A DNA stretch of 64,000 nt from positions 63,434,422 through 63,498,421 of the forward strand of contig NC_084666.1 in assembly GCF_028389875.1 (NCBI RefSeq), in the 5' to 3' direction. The notes below the pieces were generated by a model. It ran no database searches and was not told the origin of the DNA. It saw only the letters and a list, made by a program, of their open reading frames with translations. The stretch's first letter is position 1. Every line of letters starts with the position of its first letter. Source of the DNA: Rhea pennata. Lineage: Eukaryota > Chordata > Aves > Rheiformes > Rheidae. Below, piece by piece: positions 28,763 to 40,581 of this stretch. The translations under genes were made by a program, and so were the position numbers.

Positions 28763-28922
28763 GGGTAGAGGGATAATGTAGTGGTTATCACATCTGCTTT
28801 ACATGCTAAAGGTTCTGGGTTCAAGCCCCAGTGGAACCAGCATTAGGAAATCTTTGGGAGGTTGGACTAGATGATCTCCAGAGGTCCCTTCCAACCTTAC
28901 TGATCCTGTGATACCTGTGACT
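28763..28922 (+). mobile_element. SINE with tRNA-Val head and CR1 tail
   Basis: The left half is a decayed tRNA-Val(UAC). It has TAATGTAGTGG as box A at 28774-28784, a TAC anticodon inside CTTTACAT, and a T-arm and acceptor reading CTGGGTTCAAGCCCCAG then TGGAACCA, with GGTTCAAGCCC as an intact box B. The anticodon stem and 5' acceptor strand are degraded, so it is not a working tRNA. After a short linker, the right half is the 3' end of a CR1 LINE (GGTTGGACTAGATGATCTCC, then AGAGGTCCCTTCCAACCTTA). It ends in CCTGTGAT-like octamers typical of CR1 3' ends. Such elements use CR1 reverse transcriptase to move. Confidence 0.9.
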
Positions 28923-29254
28923 TTCCAAACCACGTCTCTACCCAAAGATTCATCTCAGATCCAGTGACTAGCACCTGCTGCCAAATCCCTCTGCTCCAGC
29001 AGCAAATGTGAACTTGTTCCTTGTTTGCAGAATTCCAAGTATGTCAGGAAACAACAGGAAAAAGCAAAATTCTCAATACAAATTTGTGTTGGGGAGTGAA
29101 TAGGAACGCTAACAAAAGTGACAAAAAGTCTTGTTCTCTACCTACAGCGTTACTCTCTGAACCACTGATTAAAATAACAGAACGGAAAGGATTAAAGGGC
29201 ACTAACCTGAACCTTGGTGACCAGAAAGTTCATTAATTCTAGGTAACAACAGGT

Positions 29255-29278
29255 AGCTCTTGCATCAGCTCTTGCATC
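29255..29278. repeat. Tandem duplication of AGCTCTTGCATC
   Basis: Two exact 12-base units at 29255-29266 and 29267-29278, probably replication slippage. Confidence 0.9.
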
Positions 29279-32194
29279 CTGTAAGGGGAAAGATTTGTCA
29301 TGTACCACCAGTACTGGGCTGTCAGGCTAGCTAGAATGCTAACCAGTCATAAAACCACCCATTCAGAGATTGAACTGATTTCAGTAAAGTCCTATTACTT
29401 GCCCATGCCACTACTTAACAGCCCAAGTCTTCCCAAAAAGTAACAAGGGTAAGATCTGAACACTTAGGTTTTCAGAAAGGGAAGGAGATAAAGTTCTTCA
29501 GCTCCTTCTGTACATGGTGACAATACTGTGCCTATACAATGTAAATAAAGGCTAATTTTTACAGTAAAGACAATGACATTCCCTCCCATTGTACACAGGG
29601 CAAGAATCTCTCTTCAAAGAACAGAAGAGCTCATAGAAAAATACAGTTCTGGTAGCACTAACATACTGATTCTCCTGTTCTAGTAAAGGAAGAATGAGAT
29701 GACACTTACTACCGATTTACATAGGGCATAGAGAAAAGCTCTTCATTTTCTGTGGAGTGGTTGATCATGCTAGTAAAATTTCCTACCACCTAGGCTGCTT
29801 GGAAGGCACACCACCTCACGGGAAAAGACCAGGACCCTGATTACAGAGACAGGCTCGTACTCGAGGAATGAAAAGTTTTCTGTATTGCTTAGTGTGAGCA
29901 GACCAGGGGAGGATCACAAATTACACTCTTGCTACAGAGCTGCCAGATGGTCTAAACTGCACTGGGGCATTAAGGCAGAAACCTACATCATGATTATAGG
30001 GAGGCCATACCATTCAGAGCTATCTTCTTTTCCTCCATCTTATGAGACTTTTTACTTTGTCTCTTCATTTGTTCAGACTTTCTTGTACAGTTTCTCTTTC
30101 TTGTCTTTATTGTTGATGCACTATAAGGCATAAATTCTTAAAAATAGTTATCATACTTTTAATTAAAAATAATTATCACATTAAGAATACTTACAGGAAA
30201 GACATGGAAGATCATTTGTGACAAAAGTCACAAGGAACTAATGTGACTGAGCAGCAACACTGTTTTTCAGTGTTATTCAGGAAAACTCAGACTGGGCAGG
30301 AACTGATCTGAATTCCACATACAAACATGGATTGTACTGGGCAGGAAATCAGCTCAAAGAAAACGGTTCAGAGCAGGAGAGAACTGGCCTGAGAGGGAAA
30401 AGCTATAGTTTACACTGACTCCAAAGCGGTAGCTTTCACTACCAAGTCACTTGGAATAGTTTATATAGCAAAGAATATTGTTCAAGCATGTTGATACTAG
30501 AAGTCAGAGGCTCAATATTAACTTTTTCTGGTTATGGAGACAGCATATCAGTTTTTATTTTCATATTCCCAGTAAAACTTCAATGTTCCATAAATATGGG
30601 GCCTATTAGACTTTTATGTAACAGGTACCAACACTAGCATATCTCACCAGTTCCTTTCAACTCTGTGAGAGTTCAGGCTGCCAAAAAGAAGAATCCTACT
30701 ATTTTCTATGGCACTACCACTGATTTCTTGTGGATAAATAAAGTTTATATTCCCAATCCCTCAGAGTACTGAACACTCAGGATCTTTCAGGAGGATTCAG
30801 CATTGAAACTGATAGGAATGGCTAATGTATAAAAATGTGAATGGCACTGGCATACTCTAATTCTGTTTGGCTGCCCAACTGTGAAGGGCAGGTTCACTGG
30901 ACAAGCAGTCACGTGGTTGTCACCACTAGCACAAGGCAGATGTTGGGAATACATGGCCAGAGTGGGACTTCCCATTTGGCAACAGTCCACAGGAAAATTA
31001 GCCTAAGTGGCAGTGGAACCACATCTCCAAAGACAGGCTCTCTTCTGCAACACAGTGCATGCACCATATGGGTGGAGCGCTCCCACTTACGGCTCCCTGA
31101 TTCTGGAGCTATTCTAGGTCCAGCTCCAGCCCAAGGCAGAACAATCAACCACAGGAGAGCAATAGCACAATAGAAAGGTTCAGCTGTTCCCTCTCCTCTT
31201 CGTACATCACCCCTATCAAGCAGTTTCAGTTATTTCAGACTCGGGCTTGTTCTGCAGCAGATGAAGCTTAAGTCTTTAGCTCTGAATCCGCAGTACTAAA
31301 ACAAAGCTTAGAAAACCTTTTTAACATGTTTTTTTTTCCTCATTCAAGCAATGTTACTACACTGGACCTCTGAATGTCTCATGCCTTAAAGTGCAAGTGA
31401 CAACACATATACTTAAAATAACCAGTATGTGACCAGAATCAATGCTTGTCTGCTATGAACACAGTCAGCGCAATCCTTGTCCCTAGGGCCTCCTTGGTAA
31501 AACTCCCAGGTAAGCACCTAGTGGTAGTAGCTGAGATAATAATAGGTATGCTCAGGTGGATATAGTGCTCTCAGCTACACAGGGAGAAATTTAAATAGAG
31601 AAACATACTCTCCAAAAAACTGTACATAGCAATAATAACCTCATTGAATAAGCAGAACTCTGACAGATGAAACCATGCACATCTAGATGTATAACACGAT
31701 TTTTTTTTTTGGCCATTACCCATTAACACATAGCTGAACACATACTTTCATCAACTGTAATCATTTCACTCTAAAAATTGCTGGCATTCAGTTTTATAAA
31801 AAAATATTCAGGGGGACAGAGCACCCACTCCAACCATACTTACTTCCCAGGAAATTATACTTACCTGCTCTGCAGACAACATGTTTACACAAGTGTTAAC
31901 ATTGTTAGAGTAATAGCTTTCCCACCCTTTAGGGCGATACCACATTGTGTGCTCTGTTACTGCTTTAAACTAAGGAAGAAGTACTGCCAACAGTGTGGTC
32001 ACTTGTAGGACACAAGGCTCGCTTTGGTTCATTTACATTTGATTCATGAAAAATTTGTAAGTTAAAGTTGAAGGATATTCTTAAGTGTCCCAACTTGTTT
32101 TGGTAAGTAGTGCAGTCTTGGCCTAGGTCTTTTCTAAAGCATGCACAGTTTCTGCAAGATTCCAGTTATTTCTTAGGGCAAGTCCTTACCTCTT

Positions 32195-32222
32195 AGTAAT
32201 TTCCTCACTAAAGGAAATTACT
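32195..32222. other. Perfect 11-bp hairpin, 6-nt loop
   Basis: AGTAATTTCCT at 32195-32205 and AGGAAATTACT at 32212-32222 are exact reverse complements separated by CACTAA. No T run follows that would suggest a terminator-like role, and none is expected in this kind of genome. Confidence 0.8.
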
Positions 32223-33855
32223 TACTGTGGAAAGAGGGCAAGTCAATGTTTTATTTTTTTAATTTTCTCAAGGTAGCCATTAAATGGAACTTATTTTTGT
32301 AACACATACTTATTTAAAGACCTGGATATTATCATAGATGAAGTTCACTGTAACAAGAGATTAGGATGAAAAAAGAGCAGAAGCAGGAAAAGGCTGGTGA
32401 TACCCACCTTTATGTAAACCAGTTTACGCAACATGATTTGCGATGTATTGTATAGTACCAGGTACCCTATCTCTTAAGCACTGTTTAGCAGAGATGGTGT
32501 CAAGAATGATGAAAACGATCAGAAAGTTTAACTTACAAATGGAAGGAACTGAAAAGCCTTGGAAATGCTTTTGCCTTCGAAAGCGAATTAAGAGTGTATC
32601 AAAAAAAGAATGATAAAGAGCGGTTTAGTACCTTCTATTCTCCCCAACTCACAACGCAAGAAGCTACAGAAAATTCAACAGCTTTCAGAAATATGAAAAA
32701 TTACCATACTTTTTTCAGATGTAATTAGCTTGTGAAATACTACAGGTGATTCAACCTAAGGTCAATGATACTCAGTCTGGTGAGCAAAAATGCTGACAAG
32801 GCTATGAAGTTTCTTGTGTTAAGGTTTAAGCTGACCTCTACACACAGAAGATACAGAAGAAAATCAGGGTGGGTTAGCCTGCACACTACAGCCTTCTCGC
32901 ACTTCACCCTTAATTGTCTGATACCAGTCACTGTTGGAGAAGCTGGACTGGCAATACTTTTCGATGATCTAGCTAGAGTTTGACAGTGATGAAGCAGCTA
33001 AAGGATCCCTTGAGTGCTGCTTTTCTCAATGGCTCTCTGTTCCTTATGCCAAACCAATTCATCTACGCCATTAGATATGCCACAATCATGCTTTAAAACA
33101 CCCACCCCATTACCCCTCAGGACCTTAAGCTTTCAAAATGTAAGTTCCAGAAGTTGAAATTGTGCCTGCTTGTTCTGAAAGAGTAAAATACATTTTTGTT
33201 CTGAACAAAGTAATTCTGGTAATTAGAAACAAGAGACTGGCTATGGGGAAGGGGAGAGGTTGGAAACTCAAATAGCTTTTTTATTCATTTTATTTTTTTG
33301 AGTAAGCATGTAAGGCACTTAGAAATACAGCCATACCACATCAAATGACTAAAACTCAAACATCTGGACAGGCAGTCCATCTGACCTAAGGTGTCAATCT
33401 TTTAGCAGCCATGCATATACTTAACAGCCCTGTTGAAGATACCCTGAACACATACCCATGTTTCATGTATTTACTTTTATTGCTGGCTTCTTATATCAAG
33501 TCAGTGTATTCAGCTGCCAAAGAAACAAAGAATAGAAATAATTCCTCAACTATAAATGATTGGTATGTGTTTTATTCTGCTTTTTTTCTTTGCTTCAGCT
33601 TTGGATAGTCAGGTAATTCTTAGTAACACTTTTTATTCACCAAAGCTGGGATGTAAAGCCTGCAGAATTTTTTGAAATGTTTTCTTCTAGGCAAGCATCA
33701 TATCTGAAGTAGTTATTAACAAAAGACAGCATTTTCCTGAATGCGATTTTTCCCCAGTGATGCTTTAACATTAAAATAAAATCCTGTGTTAATTTTAACA
33801 TTTTATAAGAATGCTATAACAATTTATACAATTTATAAGAAGGCTATTTTCTAGG

Positions 33856-33910
33856 GCTAGAAAATTACTGAAATGGTTAAGCAAAGCTAGCAGATTACTG
33901 AAATAGTTAA
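33856..33910. repeat. Direct repeat, 25-base units, period 30
   Basis: The segments at 33856-33880 and 33886-33910 match at 22 of 25 positions. Both begin GCTAG and end TTACTGAAAT(g/a)GTTAA. They look like an old local duplication. Confidence 0.85.
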
Positions 33911-34432
33911 TACTGCCAACTCTTCCTCATAGTTGAGATTTTTTTTGCTATTAAACACTTCACTCAAGAATCTCACAAAGCATCACAAAGGGACACTCTG
34001 TACCCATGTTGCAAATAGCTAAACATAAACAAGTAAGATATACTTGCTAGCCAAACAGTAGCAAAGAAAAAGAATCTGTTTCAAACCAACTGGAAACACT
34101 TTCATCCTTAACTGTCACTTTTCTTTTAATGGTAATGTGATTAAGGGTGTAAGACGAAATCTGTATTTGATAATGTCCCTGAAGTGCTCTCAACATCTGA
34201 AAATGAAATACCCAATATTATGAACAACACGTGGACTTACGAGCAAATACACAATAGGAAATTAGAAAGGTAAACAGTTGCAAGAAGAACACAGGAAAAA
34301 CTCTTCTCCTTTTCCACAAAGAATTTTACAGGTTCTGAAAAATTGAGAAGTTCCATCATCTCCTCTACTTACTTTCTGTAGGAGTGTCCAACAACTCAAA
34401 CTTAGTGCATATTTGATATTCCTAATCAGGTA

Positions 34433-34437
<5 letters not shown>

Positions 34438-34471
<34 letters not shown>
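34438..34471. repeat. Poly(A) tract, 34 bases
   Basis: The longest homopolymer in the window. A plus-strand retrocopy ending here would have its body to the left, but I recognise none. Confidence 0.95.
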
Positions 34472-34473
<2 letters not shown>

Positions 34474-35575
34474 TAACATTTTTTCAAAGGAAAGCATGTT
34501 GGGGGAGGGGAAGTGTTTGATGTTTACTAGTTATCAAAACTAAAGGAAAAAGACAGCAAAAGTGGAAATTAGTAAGAACTCAAGATTGGAGGATAAACTG
34601 AAAAGTCACCTATAACATGGTTATTTTAATTTTCATTGCTCTTGAAACAATCCCTTTTACCTAATCCTAACCATGTGATAATTTACTTGCTACTCTCAAC
34701 CCAAAAGGATACTTTTGGGTTTTGCATGGAAAAGAATCATCAGTAGCTCAAAAGGAAATACAAAATATTCTTAAGAGATAGTCTTCAAATGTCAGTAACT
34801 TGTAATAGTCATAACCACACTTTCCAGATTCCTGAATTTGAATATGATGCCACAATATCAGTGTAACTAAAATGCAAGCAAAGTGCTAAACATCTGCTCT
34901 TTTTCATTACAGAACTGAGATGGATAGATACACCAATAAGTTATATTTGTATTTTTTTTTCCAGAGCAACAGTACCAAAAAGAATTATCCCAATCTCAAG
35001 ATTATTCTAGTCTCCAATAGGCTTTTTACTACTACAACCTTCTGATTAGAACTTAAGCTTTGTGATTCTGAAGCAATGATTTTATTCTACCTCATTTATG
35101 AAAATCTGAAACGTCTATAACCCCTGGGATTCTTTTTGAGCTACCCAAGAAATACATCAAAGACTTAATAAGTATTAAAATCTGAAGAACTGCTTTTAAA
35201 CAAAAAGTCATTATAGTAATTCTTGACACAGTAACTGACATATTTGAGACAGCTGACATATCAGTCTATATGAACATTATCTACATGATGTATCAGCCAG
35301 AAACTTTAAAAAAATTGAGCTGAATTCTACAGACCATTGCTTGAGGTGCTTAACCACCAGGATCAAAACTTCAGTCTCTATGCCTTCACTGCTCGTGCCA
35401 AATATGACAACATTCAGAAAATTACAAGATCTTGTGCTCAAAATCTCTACTAGAGATCAACAATCTTTTGTGTGGCTGTACAGCTTTTGAATGGGGAAAT
35501 ATAGTTAAGTCTGTTAGAAATTCAGCAGCAGCAGCAAGCTGGTGCCTCTGAAAAAGGCTTTCTACTGCCATTTCT

Positions 35576-35637
35576 CAGGACTGAGAGTAGATTTCAACAT
35601 AAAACTAGTTTACGTTTAAATCTACTCTCAGCTCCTG
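35576..35637. other. 62-nt near-perfect hairpin
   Basis: The arms CTGAGAGTAGATTT (35581-35594) and AAATCTACTCTCAG (35618-35631) pair perfectly. Five more outer pairs follow across a one-base bulge at 35632. Inward, seven further pairs form past single mismatches at 35595/35617 and 35599/35613, leaving a small loop. In total about 26 of the possible pairs form. The size and shape are those of a microRNA precursor, but could equally come from an old inverted duplication or a palindromic transposon remnant. I do not recognise a known microRNA in either arm. Confidence 0.8.
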
Positions 35638-36157
35638 CCCTACTTCATGTCATTCACCCTGGCGTGCGTGTCTGTGGTACCTATGCTGCTCGTTTCCAAT
35701 TCCTGCCCTACCCAGCTCTACCTATTTTTATAAGGAACATTCTTCTTTGTTGAATGCAAATTAGCAGTCTATGCTGTTTATTTATAAAGACATTTAATCT
35801 ACTTCACACTTAAAGAATCCATTAAAGGCATAAGAATCCACTATGTGAGCAAGAGAGAATTAAGAGCCAATTAAAGCTTTATGTTTCCAATCCTTTATCT
35901 TGTTGTTTGAGTCACTATTACTGAACCTAACTACTAAGTATTTCCATGGCTCCATCCTACCTGAAAATGGAATATAGCACTGAAAAAAAACCCCACTCAA
36001 ACTGAAATCAAAATGAAATCTTTCAAGTCCTTTAGGCATGAGTTAATGGTTCTACTAAAGAAACTGGTGATTGAGGTTGCAATTATTCCTGAAAAAATCC
36101 AGTCCTGCCCCATACATTGAATAAAATTGCTAACATACATTTGGAGTTAAAAAAAAA

Positions 36158-36231
36158 AAAATTAATATTCCAGCATTTAAAATTACTAAAGTAGTCTTGA
36201 CTTACTGGAATATCTCAGGAATATTAATTTT
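36158..36231. repeat. 14-bp inverted repeat, 46-base spacer
   Basis: AAAATTAATATTCC at 36158-36171 is the exact reverse complement of GGAATATTAATTTT at 36218-36231. Both arms are very AT-rich. Confidence 0.8.
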
Positions 36232-38674
36232 GGCTTGTTAAAAAACAGTAATGACCGAAAAACAGCCAAACAAAATCACCTCTACCTGGTCATCTCTTCT
36301 CTATAGTTGTGAAGCTCGATATCAAGATCAATGAATAAGCTTAATTCCAATCAGCCTGAGAATGTAATATAGACTGGGTTTAAAAACAATTTTCTGGAAG
36401 CTACGTTGTGTCTCTTACAATTGTAAGCGCTTCTTGGATTATTCTTTTTCAAATGGGAACTCACACATTAATCTGTTGATAAGAGATATGTTGCCTTGCA
36501 AACTAGGAAATGGAAAAGGATGCCAAATGTCAGTAAAAATGCTGAGAATTCATCTTGATCCCCAAAAGACTTGCTTAGCTAGGGCTGGTGAACATTTTCC
36601 CTAGGAAACACTGAACTTCTCAAGTAATCATGATTCACACTATGCAGAGTGCAAAGCACACTGGAAAAATTTCAATCCCTAAAATGAGTAAAGGCTTATT
36701 TACACAGTTTTGCAGTTTCTTTAAAAAGATACAGAAGCAAGACCCCTACTTCTTCTCCAAAATATTACTCAGTAGGTAGAAAATTACTGAGCTTCACTGC
36801 CCATCCCTTGATATGGACTTATCTTCTGGCATGCGTCTTCTGGTATATTAATTTGAGCTAAACCATCACAGGTAAAAATCTTCTTTTGGATACTTTTGCC
36901 ATGCCTACAGATATTCTACTATTCAAACCACTAAAGTTAATATATTCTCAACCCTAAATTTCAACTTCAAAATACTTCTAAATGGATTATCCTTTTAAAT
37001 TTTAAAACAAAGTTTAGTCAGAAAGCAGATGTGCTTTATAACTAGTAAAAACATAACTGAATTCTCCACACTGTATAGATTTTACTAAACAAATAGCTCT
37101 CAGATGTACTTTTCATAATTTTCATATACAAAAACCATAGAAGAATAAAACTTTATGTAATGTTTTTTTACAGAATACATTGTCATTAATCGTGGCATAG
37201 CATGTTTCCAGATATTCAACACCAAGCTCACATGTCAGGAGTGTATAATCTGAAACATTTAAAATTGTAACATACTCTTCTGATCTTAGCAATTCCAGAT
37301 GATCTTTAAGATTCCTGACTTTCAGCAGCACCTAGCTTTCATTCATATGTGAGATTATCTAAGAGAAAGAATGTAGTTACAATCTTGTTGGTCTGATTTA
37401 ATGACATTCAGCATCTAGCATCTCCACAGATATTACATGATAAATTAAATCACTAAATGGAAGTTTCTCCAAATTAATCTATGGGAAACTTAAAACATTT
37501 AGTTAAAGACAAGATACCAATTTAAGTTTCTTTTCCCCCAAACAGTGATTTGGTGCTAACATGTAGAACACCACCACTTTCACAATTTAATTAGTGTAAC
37601 TTTTAAAACATTTGCAAACCACAGTAGTACATTTTCTCTTCAATATTCAAGTACCATTTTCAGGGGATACGGTAGTTAAAGTTCAATTGTAACATGTTAA
37701 CATCTTAAAGACTGCAGTAAAAAATAAAATTAATAATACTAAATACCATTTACTTTTTGGTACTTAATTATTTTGTTATAGCCACACCTGATTAAACCAA
37801 ACAAATGACAAAGTTCAGAATATGTCATATGACTGACTGACTTTTGAATTATTTCTAGTGTGCCTCTAAAGAAACAAAACCAAACCATCTCAATTTTTCC
37901 TTAACAACCAAATTTTAAATTCTGGGATAAATCTATTCAAAAACCAAAACCACTAAGTTACAAAAAACATTAGCAAGGACAAGCTTTTTGAAAGACAGCG
38001 GTGTGATTACATCTTGAAATTTGAGATTTTACAGCATTTCCTTTCATTGTAACAAGGGAATGCATTTTTATACTTTTTTTTTTTTTTTAATCACAGTATA
38101 AATAACATCATATCCAATTCAGTGATTACCCATGCTTACTCTAAATGCTAAACAAAACAATTTACAGAAAGCTAGACCAAGACTACAGTAGATTACAAAA
38201 TGTAAAACAATGTTAACAGATATTTAGGATAATACACAAGGTGTTTTAGGAGCTTTAACTATTAATTGTTCAAACTATTAAATATTTTCTCTTCCCTTCC
38301 AGAGGTCTGTGAAAAAAAGTGGTAAACATGTTCTCTTCAATGTTCAGTTCAGTAGGAGTTCAGTCATTAAAACTAAAACATACTTGCATAAATATAAAAA
38401 ACACGTGATAAAGCAAAATATTTTTAATTAGTAGCCAATCATAAATAAATTCACCTAAAAATAACCAAACAAGAAGCTGTGTTATTTCTGCATGGATTCT
38501 TACTTTTTAGTGTATATATATATTAATAGTCAACTTCATTATCTAACTTGGGACAAAACAATTCATCATTTTGCACTCAACAATTCTGCACATTGAGCTA
38601 TGTCTTTTTTTAGTTACATTTTTACATTTTCTTTACAAATGTAACACTTATGTACATTGTATTTTTTATTTCTA

Positions 38675-39204
38675 CAGTTTATGTACTTCACTGAAACTCT
38701 ACAACTTTCACAGAGAATTTGTTGAAGTCTTTAGTAAATATGAATCATTCCTTTTATAAAGAAATTCATATAAACAACATACATCACTGCCCTTTGAAAT
38801 CTCTGACAGAGTTTGAATGTGGAAGGGCTATTATAATAAATATAAGAAAAAAGGCTTTATCTAATTGTACATTTCATTAAGAAATATCATCCCACATAGC
38901 TACATAAATTCACCAGCTTGCAATAAACAGAGCACCATACCGCTGCACTACTGGAAACGTGTATAAACCAATTATACGTTTACTAGCGAAACAGCTTCAT
39001 TACTCCTATCACTTTTAGACTGAAGCAAGTCTGCAAAATTCCACTGGAAATGTGTACTTTCTGTTTAGCTGTAAAGCTTCTGAAACAGTGTTGGTCACTG
39101 TATATTATGAAGAACACACACCCACTTTTTAACTTCCCATGTGCTTCTTACTCAGCCAACGCTTCTATCTGAGGACAGGATTTTTCTTCTAGTTTATTCC
39201 TCCT
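38675..39204 (-). other. SEC24B: SEC24B 3' UTR (extent uncertain)
   Basis: AT-rich sequence follows the stop. Two minus-strand AATAAA hexamers are visible. One, at 39193-39198, lies within 15 bases of the stop and is probably too close to be the main one. The other, at 38675-38680, would give a UTR of about 550 bases. The true cleavage site cannot be set from sequence alone and could lie further left. Confidence 0.35.
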
Positions 39205-39319
39205 TCACTTACAAATCTGCTGTTGAATATGAAGTAAGAATTCATAGTAAGAGAAAGCTGCTTCTGTCCGATCTTCAATTAGATGTTGAAAAAAATCTGT
39301 TTTGGCAGGATTCTCATCC
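39205..39319 (-). CDS. SEC24B: SEC24B terminal coding exon with stop
   Basis: It reads DENPAKTDFFQHLIEDRTEA, then AFSYYEFLLHIQQQICK, and ends in TGA at 39205-39207. The acceptor is CTTTCAG. The C-terminal HxQQQICK matches the known end of SEC24B. The 3' untranslated region continues to the left of the stop. Confidence 0.98.
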
Positions 39320-40477
39320 CTGAAAGAAGACAGGAAGGTATTTCAGCCAAAACATTGACAAAAATCCACCTTAAATTCAAGTAGAGGCAGAAGTTCTAAT
39401 GAATTGCTTATCATGCAAAAAAATCTATACTATATTGTTAACCATGAGTGTCTTTTTAACAAGTATAGCATGTTATAAGAAGTGGATGAAGTATCACTTA
39501 AAGTATCTTGTAGAAATACAAAAATGGAAGCATAAACAATTATTTTGTTCTGGAAGTTAGTGATTATGCTGACAGTAATCAATTCTGAACAGGTTAAATT
39601 TATATCCTGATAAAAATAAAAAACTCAGAAAATTTGTATCTCTAGTTATATATAATCTCATTTTTTTCTTATCTGAGGACAGAGAAATGATAACAATACA
39701 TGTCAAAGACCTTCCATCCAAAGGTACTGCCCCAGTAAAAACCTGCTGGGGCACAGACTGTCTTCTATACTGGTATAGCACAACAGGCAGTGAAGCCCTG
39801 CTATTTACTGTGATCTCTTAGCACTACTTGCAAGTTAAGCAGTAGCCACAATGCCAATAAGCTGGAGAAAAGTTTCAGTACTATGTTTAAACTTATTCTC
39901 TAAGTCAGAAATAGTCACCATACTCTCTAGCTATATCATCTAGATCTGTGATCTCCAGATTCAGTAAACTGAGTACTCCAGAGAAGAAACATGAAAAGAA
40001 AATTCAAGTATTAAATCCTGTAAAATGTTTAACTTCTTTAAGCAGGTCAGAGCTTGAAAACACTTCAAAACCATGCTATATTTATGTCATAAATCAATTG
40101 CTGTCCTGTGCAGCTCAATAACAATTATCATCTGCTAGTTATTAAACTTACCTGAATCATTTAATCATTATAATATATAAAAATTATAAAAGCTAGATCA
40201 GAAATTGGCTTAATTCCATTGATCACAAGTATATCCACAGTGGTAGTCTATTCTAACAATATAAAAATATGCAACTAACTCCTAACAATAAAACTATTAA
40301 TACTGAATATGGACTAGATTCAAAGATAAGCAGTTTCAGGTAACAGTGATGTATCAGCTGGAGATGGAATGGTATTCACTTTCTTCTGGGCAAGATGCCC
40401 CCAGTTTTTACTGATGTCTATTAGAAACCATAAACACAACTTCCCAGTAACTACCAGTATCTCACAGAAATACTTAC

Positions 40478-40581
40478 TTTATTACTTGAAGAACTGGACT
40501 TAAAGGTCTACTATCTTTAAGCCAGGATATAAAAGACCGTGTCCTTTCTGAAGAAAGTGCATCTGCCTCAGGAAGCTGTGT
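40478..40581 (-). CDS. SEC24B: SEC24B coding exon, near C-terminus
   Basis: It reads TQLPEADALSSERTRSFISW, then LKDSRPLSPVLQVIK. The last Lys codon is split with the terminal exon. The acceptor is CACTAG and the donor GTAAGTA. Confidence 0.97.

Larger units (their letters stand above)
25641..38674. other. Intergenic region between SEC24B and MCUB
   Basis: About 13 kb separates the 3' end of SEC24B from the MCUB promoter. I find no exon with convincing coding content on either strand. It contains the tRNA-Val-headed SINE, a TG/TA dinucleotide tract, a 34-base poly(A) run, the hairpins at 32195 and 35576, a 14-bp inverted repeat at 36158 and a few short duplications, each listed separately. 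A somewhat GC-richer patch at about 30787-31173 is open in frames on both strands but matches nothing I recognise. Confidence 0.7.

Noticed and set aside
28763..28840. A functional tRNA-Val gene
   Set aside because: The 5' acceptor strand and anticodon stem are degraded and the sequence runs directly into a CR1 tail, so it is the head of a SINE.
39193..39198. AATAAA six bases after the SEC24B stop codon as the main poly(A) signal
   Set aside because: It would leave almost no 3' UTR, unlike the gene in other vertebrates. It is probably incidental.
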